Shown one piece after another: positions 1 to 8,092 of a stretch of DNA of 29,839 bases. Position numbers and translations under genes: made by a program. Location of the stretch: contig JAHEOI010000186.1 of NCBI GenBank assembly GCA_018610125.1, forward strand, positions 1 through 29,839, given 5' to 3'. The stretch's first letter is position 1. Every line of letters starts with the position of its first letter. The notes beneath the pieces were generated by a model that had not been told where the DNA came from, did no database searches, and saw only the letters and a list, made by a program, of their open reading frames with translations. Origin of the DNA: Verrucomicrobiota bacterium (GTDB lineage: Bacteria; Verrucomicrobiota; Verrucomicrobiia; Limisphaerales; JAHEOI01).

Positions 1-2454
1 GGGGACCGGGCCGTCGATTTTGGCACGACCAGTGAGGATCAGCTCTTTTCCGTCGATGATGGGGCATTTCTCAATGCCGTCAGCGTCCACGATAAGATGA
101 CCATCTCGTTCTGGCAGCAGTGGCATACCGAGCCGGTCAATAGCTCAACGTTTTGGCTGATTTCGCCTTCGAGCGATCCGCCCAATCAGCGAGGAGCCCA
201 GGCCCATGTGCCATGGAGCAATGGGAGTATTTTCTTTGACACCGCTGGCTGCTGCGGCGGTGACACGCGCCTTAGCCAAGGAATCGCCTCCTTCGAGGAT
301 GCCGAGGGCCCGGCCTTTTTCCAAGATTGGCATCACTTCACCTTTGTCAAAGATGGGTCAACGAAACAAATTTGGATCGATGGCCAATTATTTGCCGAGG
401 CCCAAAATCCGGAGCCGCTACCGAGTGACTTTCAACAACTCTTTCTTGGGGTAAGGCCTCAGAGTGTCGGCAATGGCGAAGAAGGGATCCATGCCGCAAT
501 CGATGACTTTGCTCTCTTTGCCAGCGCTTTGAACTCGTTCGAAATTGAAGCGTTGTTTCAAGGCACCTCGCCTCAAGCGATTGGAAAGGATGGGGACGGC
601 GACGGAATCTCGGATTTGGTCGAGGAGGCACTCGGACTGGATAAGAGCGATCCCGGTGACGGCGAAGCCGACTTGGATGGCGACGGCCTGACCAACGTCG
701 AGGAAATTCGAATCGGAACCGGCGTCGACAATGCCGATACCGACGGCGACGGGCTGGCGGATGGTATCGAGACCAACACGGGCAGCTTTGTCAGCGCCGA
801 AGATACCGGCACCGATCCCAAGAGTCCCGACACGGATGGCGATGGGCTGGAGGATCAGGCGGAGACCGATTCCGGCAGCTTTAGCAGTGCGAGCGATACC
901 GGCACCAATCCGAATGTCAGTGACACTGACGGCGACGGGGCCGGCGATGGCGCCGAGGTCGCATTGAATGCAAGCGGTCTCACCAGTGATCCGACCGATC
1001 CGGAGAGTTTGGCACTTCAGCCGGAAGCGCCGAATTTGCTGGCATTTTGGAACTTCAATTCGACCTCCAACGGGAGTGAGGTTGCGGACGAGGCGAATGG
1101 CTTCGTCGGTGCCCTTGAGAACGGAGCGGGGTTGACGGAGGATGGCGGCGGCCATTCAGGAGAGGCCGGTGACCGGGCAATTGATTTTGGGACCACAAGT
1201 GAGGACCAACTACTCCGTGTCGCGGACGCAGCATTTTTGAATGGCACGAGCATCAACGACCAAATGACGGTCTCGTTCTGGCAGAAATGGAATACGCCAA
1301 CCGTCAACAGCTCGACATTCTGGATGCTCTCGCCTTCGAGCTCCGGGAATAATCGAGGGGCACAATCCCATTTGCCGTTTGGAACCAGCGTTTTCTTCGA
1401 TACCGCCGGATGCTGCGATGGGATGACTCAACGCCTTAGCGGGGATATAACCACCTTTGAAGATGCCGAAGGAGGTGAATTCTTCTTGGACTGGCACCAC
1501 TACACCTTCGTCAAGGATGGCTCGGACAAGGAAATCTGGATCGACGGCAAGCTCTTCCTCGAGGGGCAAAACACGGCCCCACTGCCCGGGGATTTCACCG
1601 AATTGCTTCTCGGTGTCAGACCGCATCTCATTGGAGAAGGTCAAGAAGGGATTCACGCAATGCTCGATGAGTTTGCCGTCTTCGCGCAGGGGCTGCAACC
1701 GCTTCAGATCCGGGCGTTGGCTCAAGGGGCCTCGCCGCAGGAGATGGGCGATCTGCCGGACGGTGACGGCGATGGTATGCCCGATATCTATGAACAAGAG
1801 GTCGGCTTGGATCCGAGCTCGGAAGATGGTGGGGCGGATGCCGATGGCGATGGTCTCAGCAACGTGAAAGAATTTCAGCGCCGCACCGATCCCAATGGTA
1901 GCGATACGGACGACGATGGCCTGGCAGATGGTGTCGAATCGGGAACGGGAGAATTTGTCGATGCCATGGACACCGGGACCGATCCGACCACGCCCGACAC
2001 GGATGGGGACGGTTTGATGGACGGTGTGGAATCCGGGAGCGGCGAGTTCGTAAGTAGTGACGACACCGGTACCAATCCGCTCAATCCCGATACAGACGGC
2101 GATGGCCTCAACGATGGCGTTGAGACCAATACGGGCTCGTTTGTCAGCTTGGCCGATACCGGCACCAATCCCGTGAAACGTGACACGGACGAGGATGGCG
2201 TTGAGGATCGGACCGAGCTTTTTGCCGGATTCGATCCAAATGTCGCCCAAAGCACGCCTGAAGTCACCGCGACTCCCCCTCAGTTTAATCGAGTTGAGAT
2301 CCAAGACGACGAGCTTGTGCTCGAATGGGCAAATGGGACATTGCAATCGGCCGATAAGGCCGGCGGCCCGTATGAAAACGTCCAGGACGCAAGCAGTCCG
2401 TTTCGGATCCCGCTCGGTGACCGGTCACAGCAGTTCTTTCGGCTGGTCCAATAA
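1..2454 (+). CDS. Secreted LamG / thrombospondin type 3 repeat protein, 5' partial
   Basis: The frame is open from the first base, so the gene begins upstream; the first ATG at 97 lies inside a LamG-like domain and is not the start. About 817 residues are visible. Two concanavalin-like LamG modules (residues 1-187, incomplete, and about 345-575) are near copies: both contain GDRA(V/I)DFGTTSEDQL, NSSTFW and DTAGCC. Each is followed by Asp-rich thrombospondin type 3 repeats of the DxDxDGxxD type (about 195-335 and 580-745), which bind calcium in this family. The C-terminus (LEWANGTLQSA ... QQFFRLVQ) resembles a terminal domain common in exported Verrucomicrobiota proteins. The protein is probably extracellular or surface-bound, with a carbohydrate- or protein-binding role; no catalytic domain is visible. 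The N-terminal signal peptide and any enzymatic module would lie outside the window. Confidence 0.85.
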   Translation, partial: GDRAVDFGTTSEDQLFSVDDGAFLNAVSVHDKMTISFWQQWHTEPVNSSTFWLISPSSDPPNQRGAQAHVPWSNGSIFFDTAGCCGGDTRLSQGIASFEDAEGPAFFQDWHHFTFVKDGSTKQIWIDGQLFAEAQNPEPLPSDFQQLFLGVRPQSVGNGEEGIHAAIDDFALFASALNSFEIEALFQGTSPQAIGKDGDGDGISDLVEEALGLDKSDPGDGEADLDGDGLTNVEEIRIGTGVDNADTDGDGLADGIETNTGSFVSAEDTGTDPKSPDTDGDGLEDQAETDSGSFSSASDTGTNPNVSDTDGDGAGDGAEVALNASGLTSDPTDPESLALQPEAPNLLAFWNFNSTSNGSEVADEANGFVGALENGAGLTEDGGGHSGEAGDRAIDFGTTSEDQLLRVADAAFLNGTSINDQMTVSFWQKWNTPTVNSSTFWMLSPSSSGNNRGAQSHLPFGTSVFFDTAGCCDGMTQRLSGDITTFEDAEGGEFFLDWHHYTFVKDGSDKEIWIDGKLFLEGQNTAPLPGDFTELLLGVRPHLIGEGQEGIHAMLDEFAVFAQGLQPLQIRALAQGASPQEMGDLPDGDGDGMPDIYEQEVGLDPSSEDGGADADGDGLSNVKEFQRRTDPNGSDTDDDGLADGVESGTGEFVDAMDTGTDPTTPDTDGDGLMDGVESGSGEFVSSDDTGTNPLNPDTDGDGLNDGVETNTGSFVSLADTGTNPVKRDTDEDGVEDRTELFAGFDPNVAQSTPEVTATPPQFNRVEIQDDELVLEWANGTLQSADKAGGPYENVQDASSPFRIPLGDRSQQFFRLVQ

Positions 2455-2503
2455 GGTTACGGGAATCGATGAGACCGTGAGCACTTAAGAAACGAAAAGG
2501 CTT

Positions 2504-3331
2504 ATGAAAATCGGGAATACGGCAACAATGAGGCCGCTGTTTTGGAGCCATCCGCCGGCAGGGAGAAACCGCTTTAAAGGATTCACCCTGATAGAGCTGC
2601 TGGTGGTGATCGCGATTATCGCGATCCTGGCGTCGATGTTGCTACCGGCCTTGGCCACGGCTAAGAAGCAGGCCAAGCGAGCCAAGTGTACCAGTAACCA
2701 GCACCAAATCGGCATGGCCTATCAAATGTATACGGATGATAACAACGGATGGTATCCTCTGGCTCCCGGAATCGCGTCAGTGGGCGGGGCCGATGGGAAG
2801 CTCCATTCAAATCAGCCGACCAATGGCGATGTCCCTGCTGAAGAAAGACCCCTTAATCAATATGTCGGAAATGTCGAGGTTTTTCGATGTCCCTCCGACA
2901 GTGGGGATGTCCTTAAGGGCATTGACAATGCCTTCAAGCAGTTGGGGAACAGTTACAGGGTCGCGTGGTGGGATGCCTTTAGAGTGAAGCAGGTGATCGG
3001 GATTGAAAGCTACCTCGGAGTGCAGAAAAGCCCGCGCAGTCGAAGGGGCGGGTCGAGTGGCGGCACGTCGATTACGTCACGTCCCCCTGAAGCCACCCCA
3101 ATCAAGGCGAGCGAAGTGGCAAGAAAGCCGAGCACCAAGATTATTCAAGGTGACTGGATCTGGCACGGCAACCGTGGCGTCACGGATGACCGGAGTCAGT
3201 GGCATAATTTTGAGGGCGATCCGCGTTACGCCATGCTTTTCGGGGATAACCATGTTGAATTCGTGAATTGGCCCGACGAGTTTTTGAATTGGGCCGGTCA
3301 GGGAGCCGATATATCTTGGAAATGGTGGTAG
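2504..3331 (+). CDS. Prepilin-like protein (type II secretion/pseudopilin leader)
   Basis: This 275-residue protein has a canonical type IV prepilin leader: G26 followed by FTLIELLVVIAIIAIL, with the conserved Glu at +5 of the mature protein, then a hydrophobic helix and a KKQAKRAKCTSNQHQIG segment usual in PVC pseudopilin-like proteins. Prepilin peptidase would cut after G26 and methylate F27. The C-terminal part holds 'MLFGDNHVEFVNW', matching the G-D/N-x-H-V-E signature of these proteins. They are often present in dozens of copies in Verrucomicrobiota, and individual roles are unknown. The gene lies 49 bases after the LamG gene on the same strand, so co-expression is possible. ATG 2504 has only a weak purine stretch upstream; ATG 2528 is an alternative. 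A second member of the family is at 22351. Confidence 0.85.
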   Translation: MKIGNTATMRPLFWSHPPAGRNRFKGFTLIELLVVIAIIAILASMLLPALATAKKQAKRAKCTSNQHQIGMAYQMYTDDNNGWYPLAPGIASVGGADGKLHSNQPTNGDVPAEERPLNQYVGNVEVFRCPSDSGDVLKGIDNAFKQLGNSYRVAWWDAFRVKQVIGIESYLGVQKSPRSRRGGSSGGTSITSRPPEATPIKASEVARKPSTKIIQGDWIWHGNRGVTDDRSQWHNFEGDPRYAMLFGDNHVEFVNWPDEFLNWAGQGADISWKWW

Positions 3332-3400
3332 GGGATTGGTGGTAGGGGAGCTGTCCCCACTAGTTGGGAATTTTGACCCAGATAGTTTCCTTGAACAAAG

Positions 3401-3616
3401 CAAATTTGATGTTTTTGGGTCAAGTTTTGACAGCTTGCCCTCACCATTGTTTTCGGCCTCAAGGAATCTGTGGCGAGGCGTTAAGAAAATTTCCTTTTTC
3501 CCTTCCGCGAAGCGGAAAATCAGCGAGGCGTAGAGAGGAAAACATTCGATGCGGCCAAGTGGCTTAGCAAGACCTAATGCCTTGGCGGTCTGAGGCAACG
3601 CCTCGCTAGCGAATGA
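3401..3616. repeat. Left arm of long diverged inverted repeat
   Basis: This segment is the inverted counterpart of 3982-4193. The best-conserved core, 3497-3534, matches the reverse complement of 4063-4101 with one inserted base and one substitution. The innermost 15 bases (3597-3611) match 3984-3998 perfectly, and the outer part shares CAAATTTGA and GCTTGCCCTCACC with the other arm. The core contains the small hairpin TTCCGC-GAA-GCGGAA. The 9-mer GCGAGGCGT occurs here at 3473, 3523 and, inverted, at 3598. No coding function is visible. It could be an old insertion element end, a dispersed intergenic repeat, or duplicated regulatory DNA. Confidence 0.75.
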
Positions 3617-3617
3617 T

Positions 3618-3989
3618 ATGAAAAATGCGGGCTCAATATTTTGGATCGGAATCGTCTCCTTGGCTGCAATTGGCATTGCCGGATGTGGTAAGCAGACTTC
3701 TTCGGATGGCGGGACAAACGGAACGGAGCAAGGGGAGCTCGGCTCAAAAGAGTCGGAAGCCGTCGGAAACGAGTCTCAATCCAAAAAGTCCGGACTTGAA
3801 AAAGCCGTGTCGAATTTAAAGGCGGCCTTCGAAGAGAGTGATCGCTCCGTAAGTCCGGTCGTGTCGATGGTTCGATCGGGTCAATACGAAGCGGCAAGGC
3901 TGACCTTACGGGAAATTCAGGGACCTGAGCTTAAGCCGAAACAGAAAAAGGCTGTGGAGGCGATGTTTCGGGAGATCAAAAACCGCTAG
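3618..3989 (+). CDS. Small predicted lipoprotein of unknown function
   Basis: This 123-residue protein has a lipoprotein signal peptide: a short basic start (MKN), a hydrophobic stretch and the lipobox IAG-C with Cys23, followed by a polar Ser/Gly/Glu/Lys-rich linker. The C-terminal half is charged and probably helical (SNLKAAFEESDRS ... AARLTLREIQGPELKPKQKKAVEAMFREIKNR). I do not recognise the family. It should be attached to the outer or inner membrane after lipidation. No good Shine-Dalgarno sequence precedes ATG 3618. The gene fills the space between the two arms of a long inverted repeat: its start codon is seven bases from the left arm's inner edge and its TAG stop (3987-3989) lies inside the CGCTAGCG octamer of the right arm. 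The enclosed arrangement suggests a cassette, but no transposase is present. Confidence 0.65.
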   Translation: MKNAGSIFWIGIVSLAAIGIAGCGKQTSSDGGTNGTEQGELGSKESEAVGNESQSKKSGLEKAVSNLKAAFEESDRSVSPVVSMVRSGQYEAARLTLREIQGPELKPKQKKAVEAMFREIKNR

Positions 3990-4193
3990 CGAGGCGTTTT
4001 TGCCTTTGACCATTCGAAGCATGCGGCTAAACAAGAGCTTTGGTTGCATTCAACGCTTTCTGTCTACGCCTCGCTGAGTTTCCGCTTCGCGGAACGGGAA
4101 AGGTATATTTTTTCCCGTCCTCGCAAATTGCTTGGGACGAGCCCATCGGTGAGGGCAAGCGTCAGAAATTGACTCAAATGCCTCAAATTTGGT
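3982..4193. repeat. Right arm of long diverged inverted repeat
   Basis: This is the inverted partner of 3401-3616. It begins at the stop codon of the enclosed lipoprotein gene and ends just before the 3' end of the minus-strand response regulator. The 9-mer GCGAGGCGT is present at 3989 and inverted at 4066. The core hairpin TTCCGC-TTC-GCGGAA lies at 4080-4094. Homology to the other arm runs nearly the whole length with substitutions and small gaps, so the duplication is old. Confidence 0.75.
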
Positions 4194-4208
4194 TGGACGA
4201 GGCCGCTA

Positions 4209-4733
4209 TCATGCCGTCGGCCTTTGATGATGCGTTAGAATCGCATTCACAAGGGTGCTGGATGAGGTCCCTTTAAATAGGTAAGCCGAAGCCCCGGCTT
4301 CGTACATCGCCTCGGCGTTGTCTTCGCGCATCGAAAGCCCGATTATCCCGATTTCAGGGTGCTCTTCACGAATGAGGCGTGTCGCTTGCAGGCCGTCCAT
4401 ATTCGGCATCGAGACATCCATAAGAATCACATCCGGTTCGGCCTGGTTGACCAGGCTTACTGCTTCCCGTCCGTCGCTCGCCTCGCTGACCAGCTCGATC
4501 CTTCGCTCTGATTGGAGGAGCTTGGCCACGGCCTCACGCACGAGCGTATCATCATCAACCAGCATCACACGGACGGGTCGGAGATCGATTGTGTCCATAT
4601 CAGCATCGCTTTGACAGTCCGGCGCGGGCCTCGACGGTTGGGGCTTCCCCCCATCCCCGTTCGTCTCTTGGTCAGAGAGCTCCGACTCTCTGGATTGAAA
4701 TCGACGCGAGCCTATGACGTAAACCATGAGCAA
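4209..4733 (-). CDS. Receiver-domain-only response regulator (NarL/DegU-like REC)
   Basis: The receiver domain occupies about residues 54-170 of 174. It has the acidic pocket LVDDD (D60-D62), phosphoacceptor D106 in LMDVSMPNMDG, S133 where T/S is expected, and conserved K153 in YLFKG. The sequence most resembles the receivers of NarL/FixJ-type regulators, but the protein ends after the receiver and no helix-turn-helix output follows. It may act through protein contacts or be a truncated regulator. The start is uncertain: ATG 4733 has a plausible AGGGA upstream and gives a 45-residue polar N-terminal extension with no visible fold, while ATG 4598 gives a compact 129-residue receiver. No histidine kinase partner is adjacent. 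The 185 bases upstream (4734-4918) hold no gene I can see. Confidence 0.8.
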   Translation of the reverse strand: MLMVYVIGSRRFQSRESELSDQETNGDGGKPQPSRPAPDCQSDADMDTIDLRPVRVMLVDDDTLVREAVAKLLQSERRIELVSEASDGREAVSLVNQAEPDVILMDVSMPNMDGLQATRLIREEHPEIGIIGLSMREDNAEAMYEAGASAYLFKGTSSSTLVNAILTHHQRPTA

Positions 4734-4918
4734 TCCCTGCGCTATTTACGGGCACATAATTCGGCGAATGGTTAACAAGTTGGCTAAAGCTGCGGCTTCA
4801 ATACCGGCTTCCATTTAACGTGTTCCTGAGCACCAGCACTTCAGGCTTCCTAAGAAAGCCCCAGCATGATCTGTGCCAATCCCCGTGAGGGTGGCCACGA
4901 AGGAAGGCACGTGACGCT

Positions 4919-6091
4919 TCAGCCGCGTGCTAGCTCGAGGATCCGATCTTCGGGAAGTTGAGTCGGCTGAATCAGCGATCGATTTGCTTTGAAGGCTTCG
5001 ACTTGACCGTCACGCGTGATATGGAATTCCCCCGGCTCCTGCGCCGGTAATTGATCGGAGACATCGCTTTTGCACTCGCTAAGCATCGGCTTCATCTTTT
5101 TAAGTGCGGTTTCTTCCTTGATCCGGCCGAGGAACCAAGATCGGATATTATCCCTGCTCTTGTAGTCAAAATCTCCAGGGCTTTGACTGGCCAGGAACAA
5201 TCCAACTCCGCCGGAACGTGCCCGTTTGAGAAGGCTTTCCATGGGCTCTTTGGTAGCCGGCTTGCGGGCGGCCGGGAGGTAGACGTCGGCTTCGTCGAAC
5301 AGCAGGACCGCCTGTAACATATTTGAAGGGTTTTGGTTGACGAACCGCTCCACTGCGACGAGGAACTGTGCCACCCAAAACTCGATGTCTTGGTTGTCGC
5401 CGAGAAACTTGGTGCTGATGATGCTGAGCTGCGGCTTCTTATCAGCCCCTTCGGCGCGTCCGCCTAGTAATGCACCGATATCGAGGGGCTTGCCTGAGCC
5501 ATCCAAGAGGCTTCCCTTTGTCAGGCGAGTGGCCTGAAGGTTCTCGACCAGCTTGGAGAAGTGCTTATCCTCCAATTTTCCAATCGCGTTGACCAAGCTG
5601 GGGGCGCGCTCGTCGATGAAACAAATAAGCTGATCGACCGTGATTTGGCTCGGTTCCACCATCTCCAAAAGGACTTGGATTGCTTTTAACAGGATGGCGT
5701 ATTGTGCTTTCTGTGCAGGCGTTTGAGAGGTGTAATCCATGATTCGGGCCAAAGCATTGGCGGAGCAACGGGCGACACGTTCGCGCTCCATTTGCGATAA
5801 ATTAGAGGCATCGGGGGGAACAAGAGATATTGCCAACGGATTGCCTCCGGTATGGCCAGGGGTATAGAGTGAAACGTGAACATGGTCGCGCAAAGAATGG
5901 ATTCGCGATTTGGCATCGGCGTCCAGCCCGTCCTCGCTCCAAGCCTTCGGATCGGCATAACGGCAGAGGTCGCCCTTGCGATCGATCATAATGACAGAGA
6001 TCCCATTGACCATGAGCTGCTCGAGGATATTGACGGCCACAGTTGTCTTGCCGCTTCCGGTCCCGCCCAGGAAGGCAGCGTGGCGGGTCAA
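4919..6091 (-). CDS. HerA/FtsK-like ATPase half, downstream of an in-frame stop
   Basis: This 390-residue reading frame starts with TTG immediately after the TAA that ends the upstream ORF, in the same frame. Walker A is GGTGSGKTT (residues 9-17), preceded by TRHAAFLG. Walker B is VLLFDEADVYLPA (about 264-276), followed by a sensor/arginine-finger-like region KRARSGGVGLFLASQSPGDFD and WFLGRIKEE. This is the pattern of the HerA/VirB4/DUF87 family of ring translocases acting on DNA or other polymers. HerA-type proteins normally have residues before the P-loop that are missing if translation starts here; the end of the upstream ORF (NEILLGETMGTVSRPVTLDPK) supplies a fitting strand. The two ORFs are therefore probably one gene of about 1057 codons broken by a nonsense codon. 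Reinitiation at TTG is possible, but no Shine-Dalgarno sequence is evident. Confidence 0.8.
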   Translation of the reverse strand: MTRHAAFLGGTGSGKTTVAVNILEQLMVNGISVIMIDRKGDLCRYADPKAWSEDGLDADAKSRIHSLRDHVHVSLYTPGHTGGNPLAISLVPPDASNLSQMERERVARCSANALARIMDYTSQTPAQKAQYAILLKAIQVLLEMVEPSQITVDQLICFIDERAPSLVNAIGKLEDKHFSKLVENLQATRLTKGSLLDGSGKPLDIGALLGGRAEGADKKPQLSIISTKFLGDNQDIEFWVAQFLVAVERFVNQNPSNMLQAVLLFDEADVYLPAARKPATKEPMESLLKRARSGGVGLFLASQSPGDFDYKSRDNIRSWFLGRIKEETALKKMKPMLSECKSDVSDQLPAQEPGEFHITRDGQVEAFKANRSLIQPTQLPEDRILELARG

Positions 6092-8092
6092 TTATTTCGG
6101 GTCCAAGGTGACTGGCCGCGACACGGTTCCCATTGTTTCACCCAAGAGGATTTCGTTCGCCGATAGCTTAAAGGGCGTCGTGGTAGGGGACACCTCCGGC
6201 ACCGTGTCCGGCGTCCCGACCTTGCTCGATTCGGATTCGCTTGTGTCAATGTCCTCTTCCTTAGTTAAGGCTGCGTTGTCAAGGTCGAGAATCGCCTGCA
6301 GACTTGACAGACGGCCGAGCGGTCGGTCCTGGACCCGCCATTTTGCAAAGCCAGCATCCGCCCGATGCTTCTGCTTGAATACCTCGAAAGCCATCATCGC
6401 TCGCCAATCCGAGTCCTCAATGACCACGCGCCTGCCCCCTTGAGTAATCAGGGTGCCGATCTGCTGGGCGATCTTCGTTTTTGGATTGGAAGGGAACTCG
6501 GTCGTACGCGTTAACACCATGATCCGATCACCAGCGGCCTTTTGTAGCGCTTCAATCTGGTGTTTTAAGCCGCCTCCTTTGGCCTGCTTATTGCAGAGAC
6601 CGACCCTTAGCGGCTCAAGCCAGCCATCGACATCGATGTGCGTGCCGTCTCGCCTTACGCTTATGAAGCGGGCCGTATTAACGTCGCCTGAGCACGTTTC
6701 AAGGGCTTGCGCGAGAATCTTTGTCAGCTCATCCGAGTTGGTAGGGGGAGAGCTTTCGAAGGTTGCCAGGAAGTCGTTCCATGCTTGCTGCAGCTCGGCC
6801 GTACCGTTGGGAACGGAAGGGGGAGCTCCTTCCTTTTCAGGCCAATTCGCAGGGAGGGTGGTAAACCGTCGCAGGTGATCCTGGAACTTGCGGCAAGCAT
6901 TGATGACATCGCGCGTGCGGAAGCCTGAGAGTTTGTGCAGGCCGTCGGAGGGAAAGGGATAAAGCGCATCGTCGGGATCGTGGGCCACCTCCATGGTCTC
7001 ATAGAGATGGAGTAAACGGCGCTCGACAATTTGTGCGATCTCGTATTCGTCGCGGCTATTCTCCAGCCGATAAGGCTTTGGGGCTTCTTCAATGCGATCG
7101 AGCAATGATCCCGCCAATTCCTTTTTCAGTTTGGTATAATAATCTTCAAGGCAGCTTATTACGATAATACTTGAGGGGACTTGATCCGAGATATCTCGCA
7201 CAGCCGCCATGGCACGTCGAAAAAGCTGCTCGGAATTCTCTAAGTTGTACACGTCCTCCAACTGGTCCAGGCAGATGACGAGTGCCTCTTCATGGACCAA
7301 CTGAATGAGCTGTCCGAATTGCTGGAGAAGGTAGATCGGATCTTCCGAGTTGACTTTGGGCACAATGCCCCCTAAGCGCTTTTGCTGCCAACCACTGAGG
7401 GCCTCCCCGCGCAAAAAGCTTAGAACGTGGTTCTTCAACTCGGGATGGCCGGTTTGAAGGTAGATTAATGCCACCAAGAGGTTGAAGTCGATACCCGTCA
7501 ACCGCGTGTGGCTGAGAATTTGAGAGGCAAGCGAGTAGACGGTCTCGTTTAAGGCATCCTGGCTGAGATCGTCTTCACGAAGTGCGCGTAGCGCTTCCCG
7601 CATTTGCATCTGGCGGGGGCCGTCTGTTGCCATTTGGTGCACAGCGAAGTCGACGACGGCGTTGGAGAGCCGTGCCAGCCCACTCTGCGGCGTGTGCACT
7701 TCATGGTAAGACTGATCCAGGGACGCGATCAAGTTGCGCAGCATGTAGCGTCCATAATGATCCGTCTGAGTAGTCATTTGCATGTAGCCGAAGTAGCCAC
7801 GCTGCGAACCATGTATGGTGTTTCGGAAGGCGCGCATAAGGTGGGTCTTCCCGGCGCCCGCCTCGCCCAATAGCAGAAAGATGCGCCCGGAATCCGGACC
7901 GGGGTTGGCTGTTGCCCGATTAAGGAGCCGTTGAAACGTCTCGCGTGCTTCCTCATGGATTGCCTCAACGTCGAAAGGGTCTTCCTTCCAAATCTCTTGG
8001 GAATGCGCAACCGATTGAAATACTTCCGGGGCATTCGGCGAGCCGAGTGCCGCGACGCGAGGATCCTGCTTAACAGGTGATGTCGTACTCAT
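6092..8092 (-). CDS. AAA/STAND-like NTPase half of a dual-ATPase protein
   Basis: This 666-residue ORF starts at ATG 8092, overlapping the stop of the upstream gene by four bases (ATGA). Walker A is GEAGAGKTH (residues 76-84). A Walker B-like segment, ALVICLDQLEDVYNL, lies near residue 272, followed by SIIVISCLEDYY. This matches AAA/STAND-type P-loop NTPases. Residues about 470-600 form a separate module (RRDGTHIDVDGWLEPLR, then MVLTRTTEFPSNPKTKIAQQIG and RRVVIEDSDWRAMMAF) that I cannot assign. The last 30 residues read as the lead-in to the HerA P-loop encoded immediately downstream, and the two frames are joined apart from one TAA at 6092-6094. In the intact form this would be an NTPase-translocase fusion, of a kind seen in defence and conflict loci; that role is inference. 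Confidence 0.8.
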   Translation of the reverse strand: MSTTSPVKQDPRVAALGSPNAPEVFQSVAHSQEIWKEDPFDVEAIHEEARETFQRLLNRATANPGPDSGRIFLLLGEAGAGKTHLMRAFRNTIHGSQRGYFGYMQMTTQTDHYGRYMLRNLIASLDQSYHEVHTPQSGLARLSNAVVDFAVHQMATDGPRQMQMREALRALREDDLSQDALNETVYSLASQILSHTRLTGIDFNLLVALIYLQTGHPELKNHVLSFLRGEALSGWQQKRLGGIVPKVNSEDPIYLLQQFGQLIQLVHEEALVICLDQLEDVYNLENSEQLFRRAMAAVRDISDQVPSSIIVISCLEDYYTKLKKELAGSLLDRIEEAPKPYRLENSRDEYEIAQIVERRLLHLYETMEVAHDPDDALYPFPSDGLHKLSGFRTRDVINACRKFQDHLRRFTTLPANWPEKEGAPPSVPNGTAELQQAWNDFLATFESSPPTNSDELTKILAQALETCSGDVNTARFISVRRDGTHIDVDGWLEPLRVGLCNKQAKGGGLKHQIEALQKAAGDRIMVLTRTTEFPSNPKTKIAQQIGTLITQGGRRVVIEDSDWRAMMAFEVFKQKHRADAGFAKWRVQDRPLGRLSSLQAILDLDNAALTKEEDIDTSESESSKVGTPDTVPEVSPTTTPFKLSANEILLGETMGTVSRPVTLDPK

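Noticed and set aside
418..2346. Long antisense frames (245 and 378 codons) opposite the LamG-TSP3 gene
   Set aside because: They mirror the repetitive Asp/Gly codons of the plus-strand gene, whose product is clearly recognisable; they have no domain features of their own.
3345..3358. GGGGA/TCCCC stem as terminator of the first prepilin-like gene
   Set aside because: The stem is only five bases with no T-tract; too weak to call.
3473..3997. Integron attC-like sites around the lipoprotein gene
   Set aside because: The GCGAGGCGTT/AACGCCTCGC pairs are oriented inside-out relative to attC core sites, no consistent GTTRRRY core is present and no integrase is seen.
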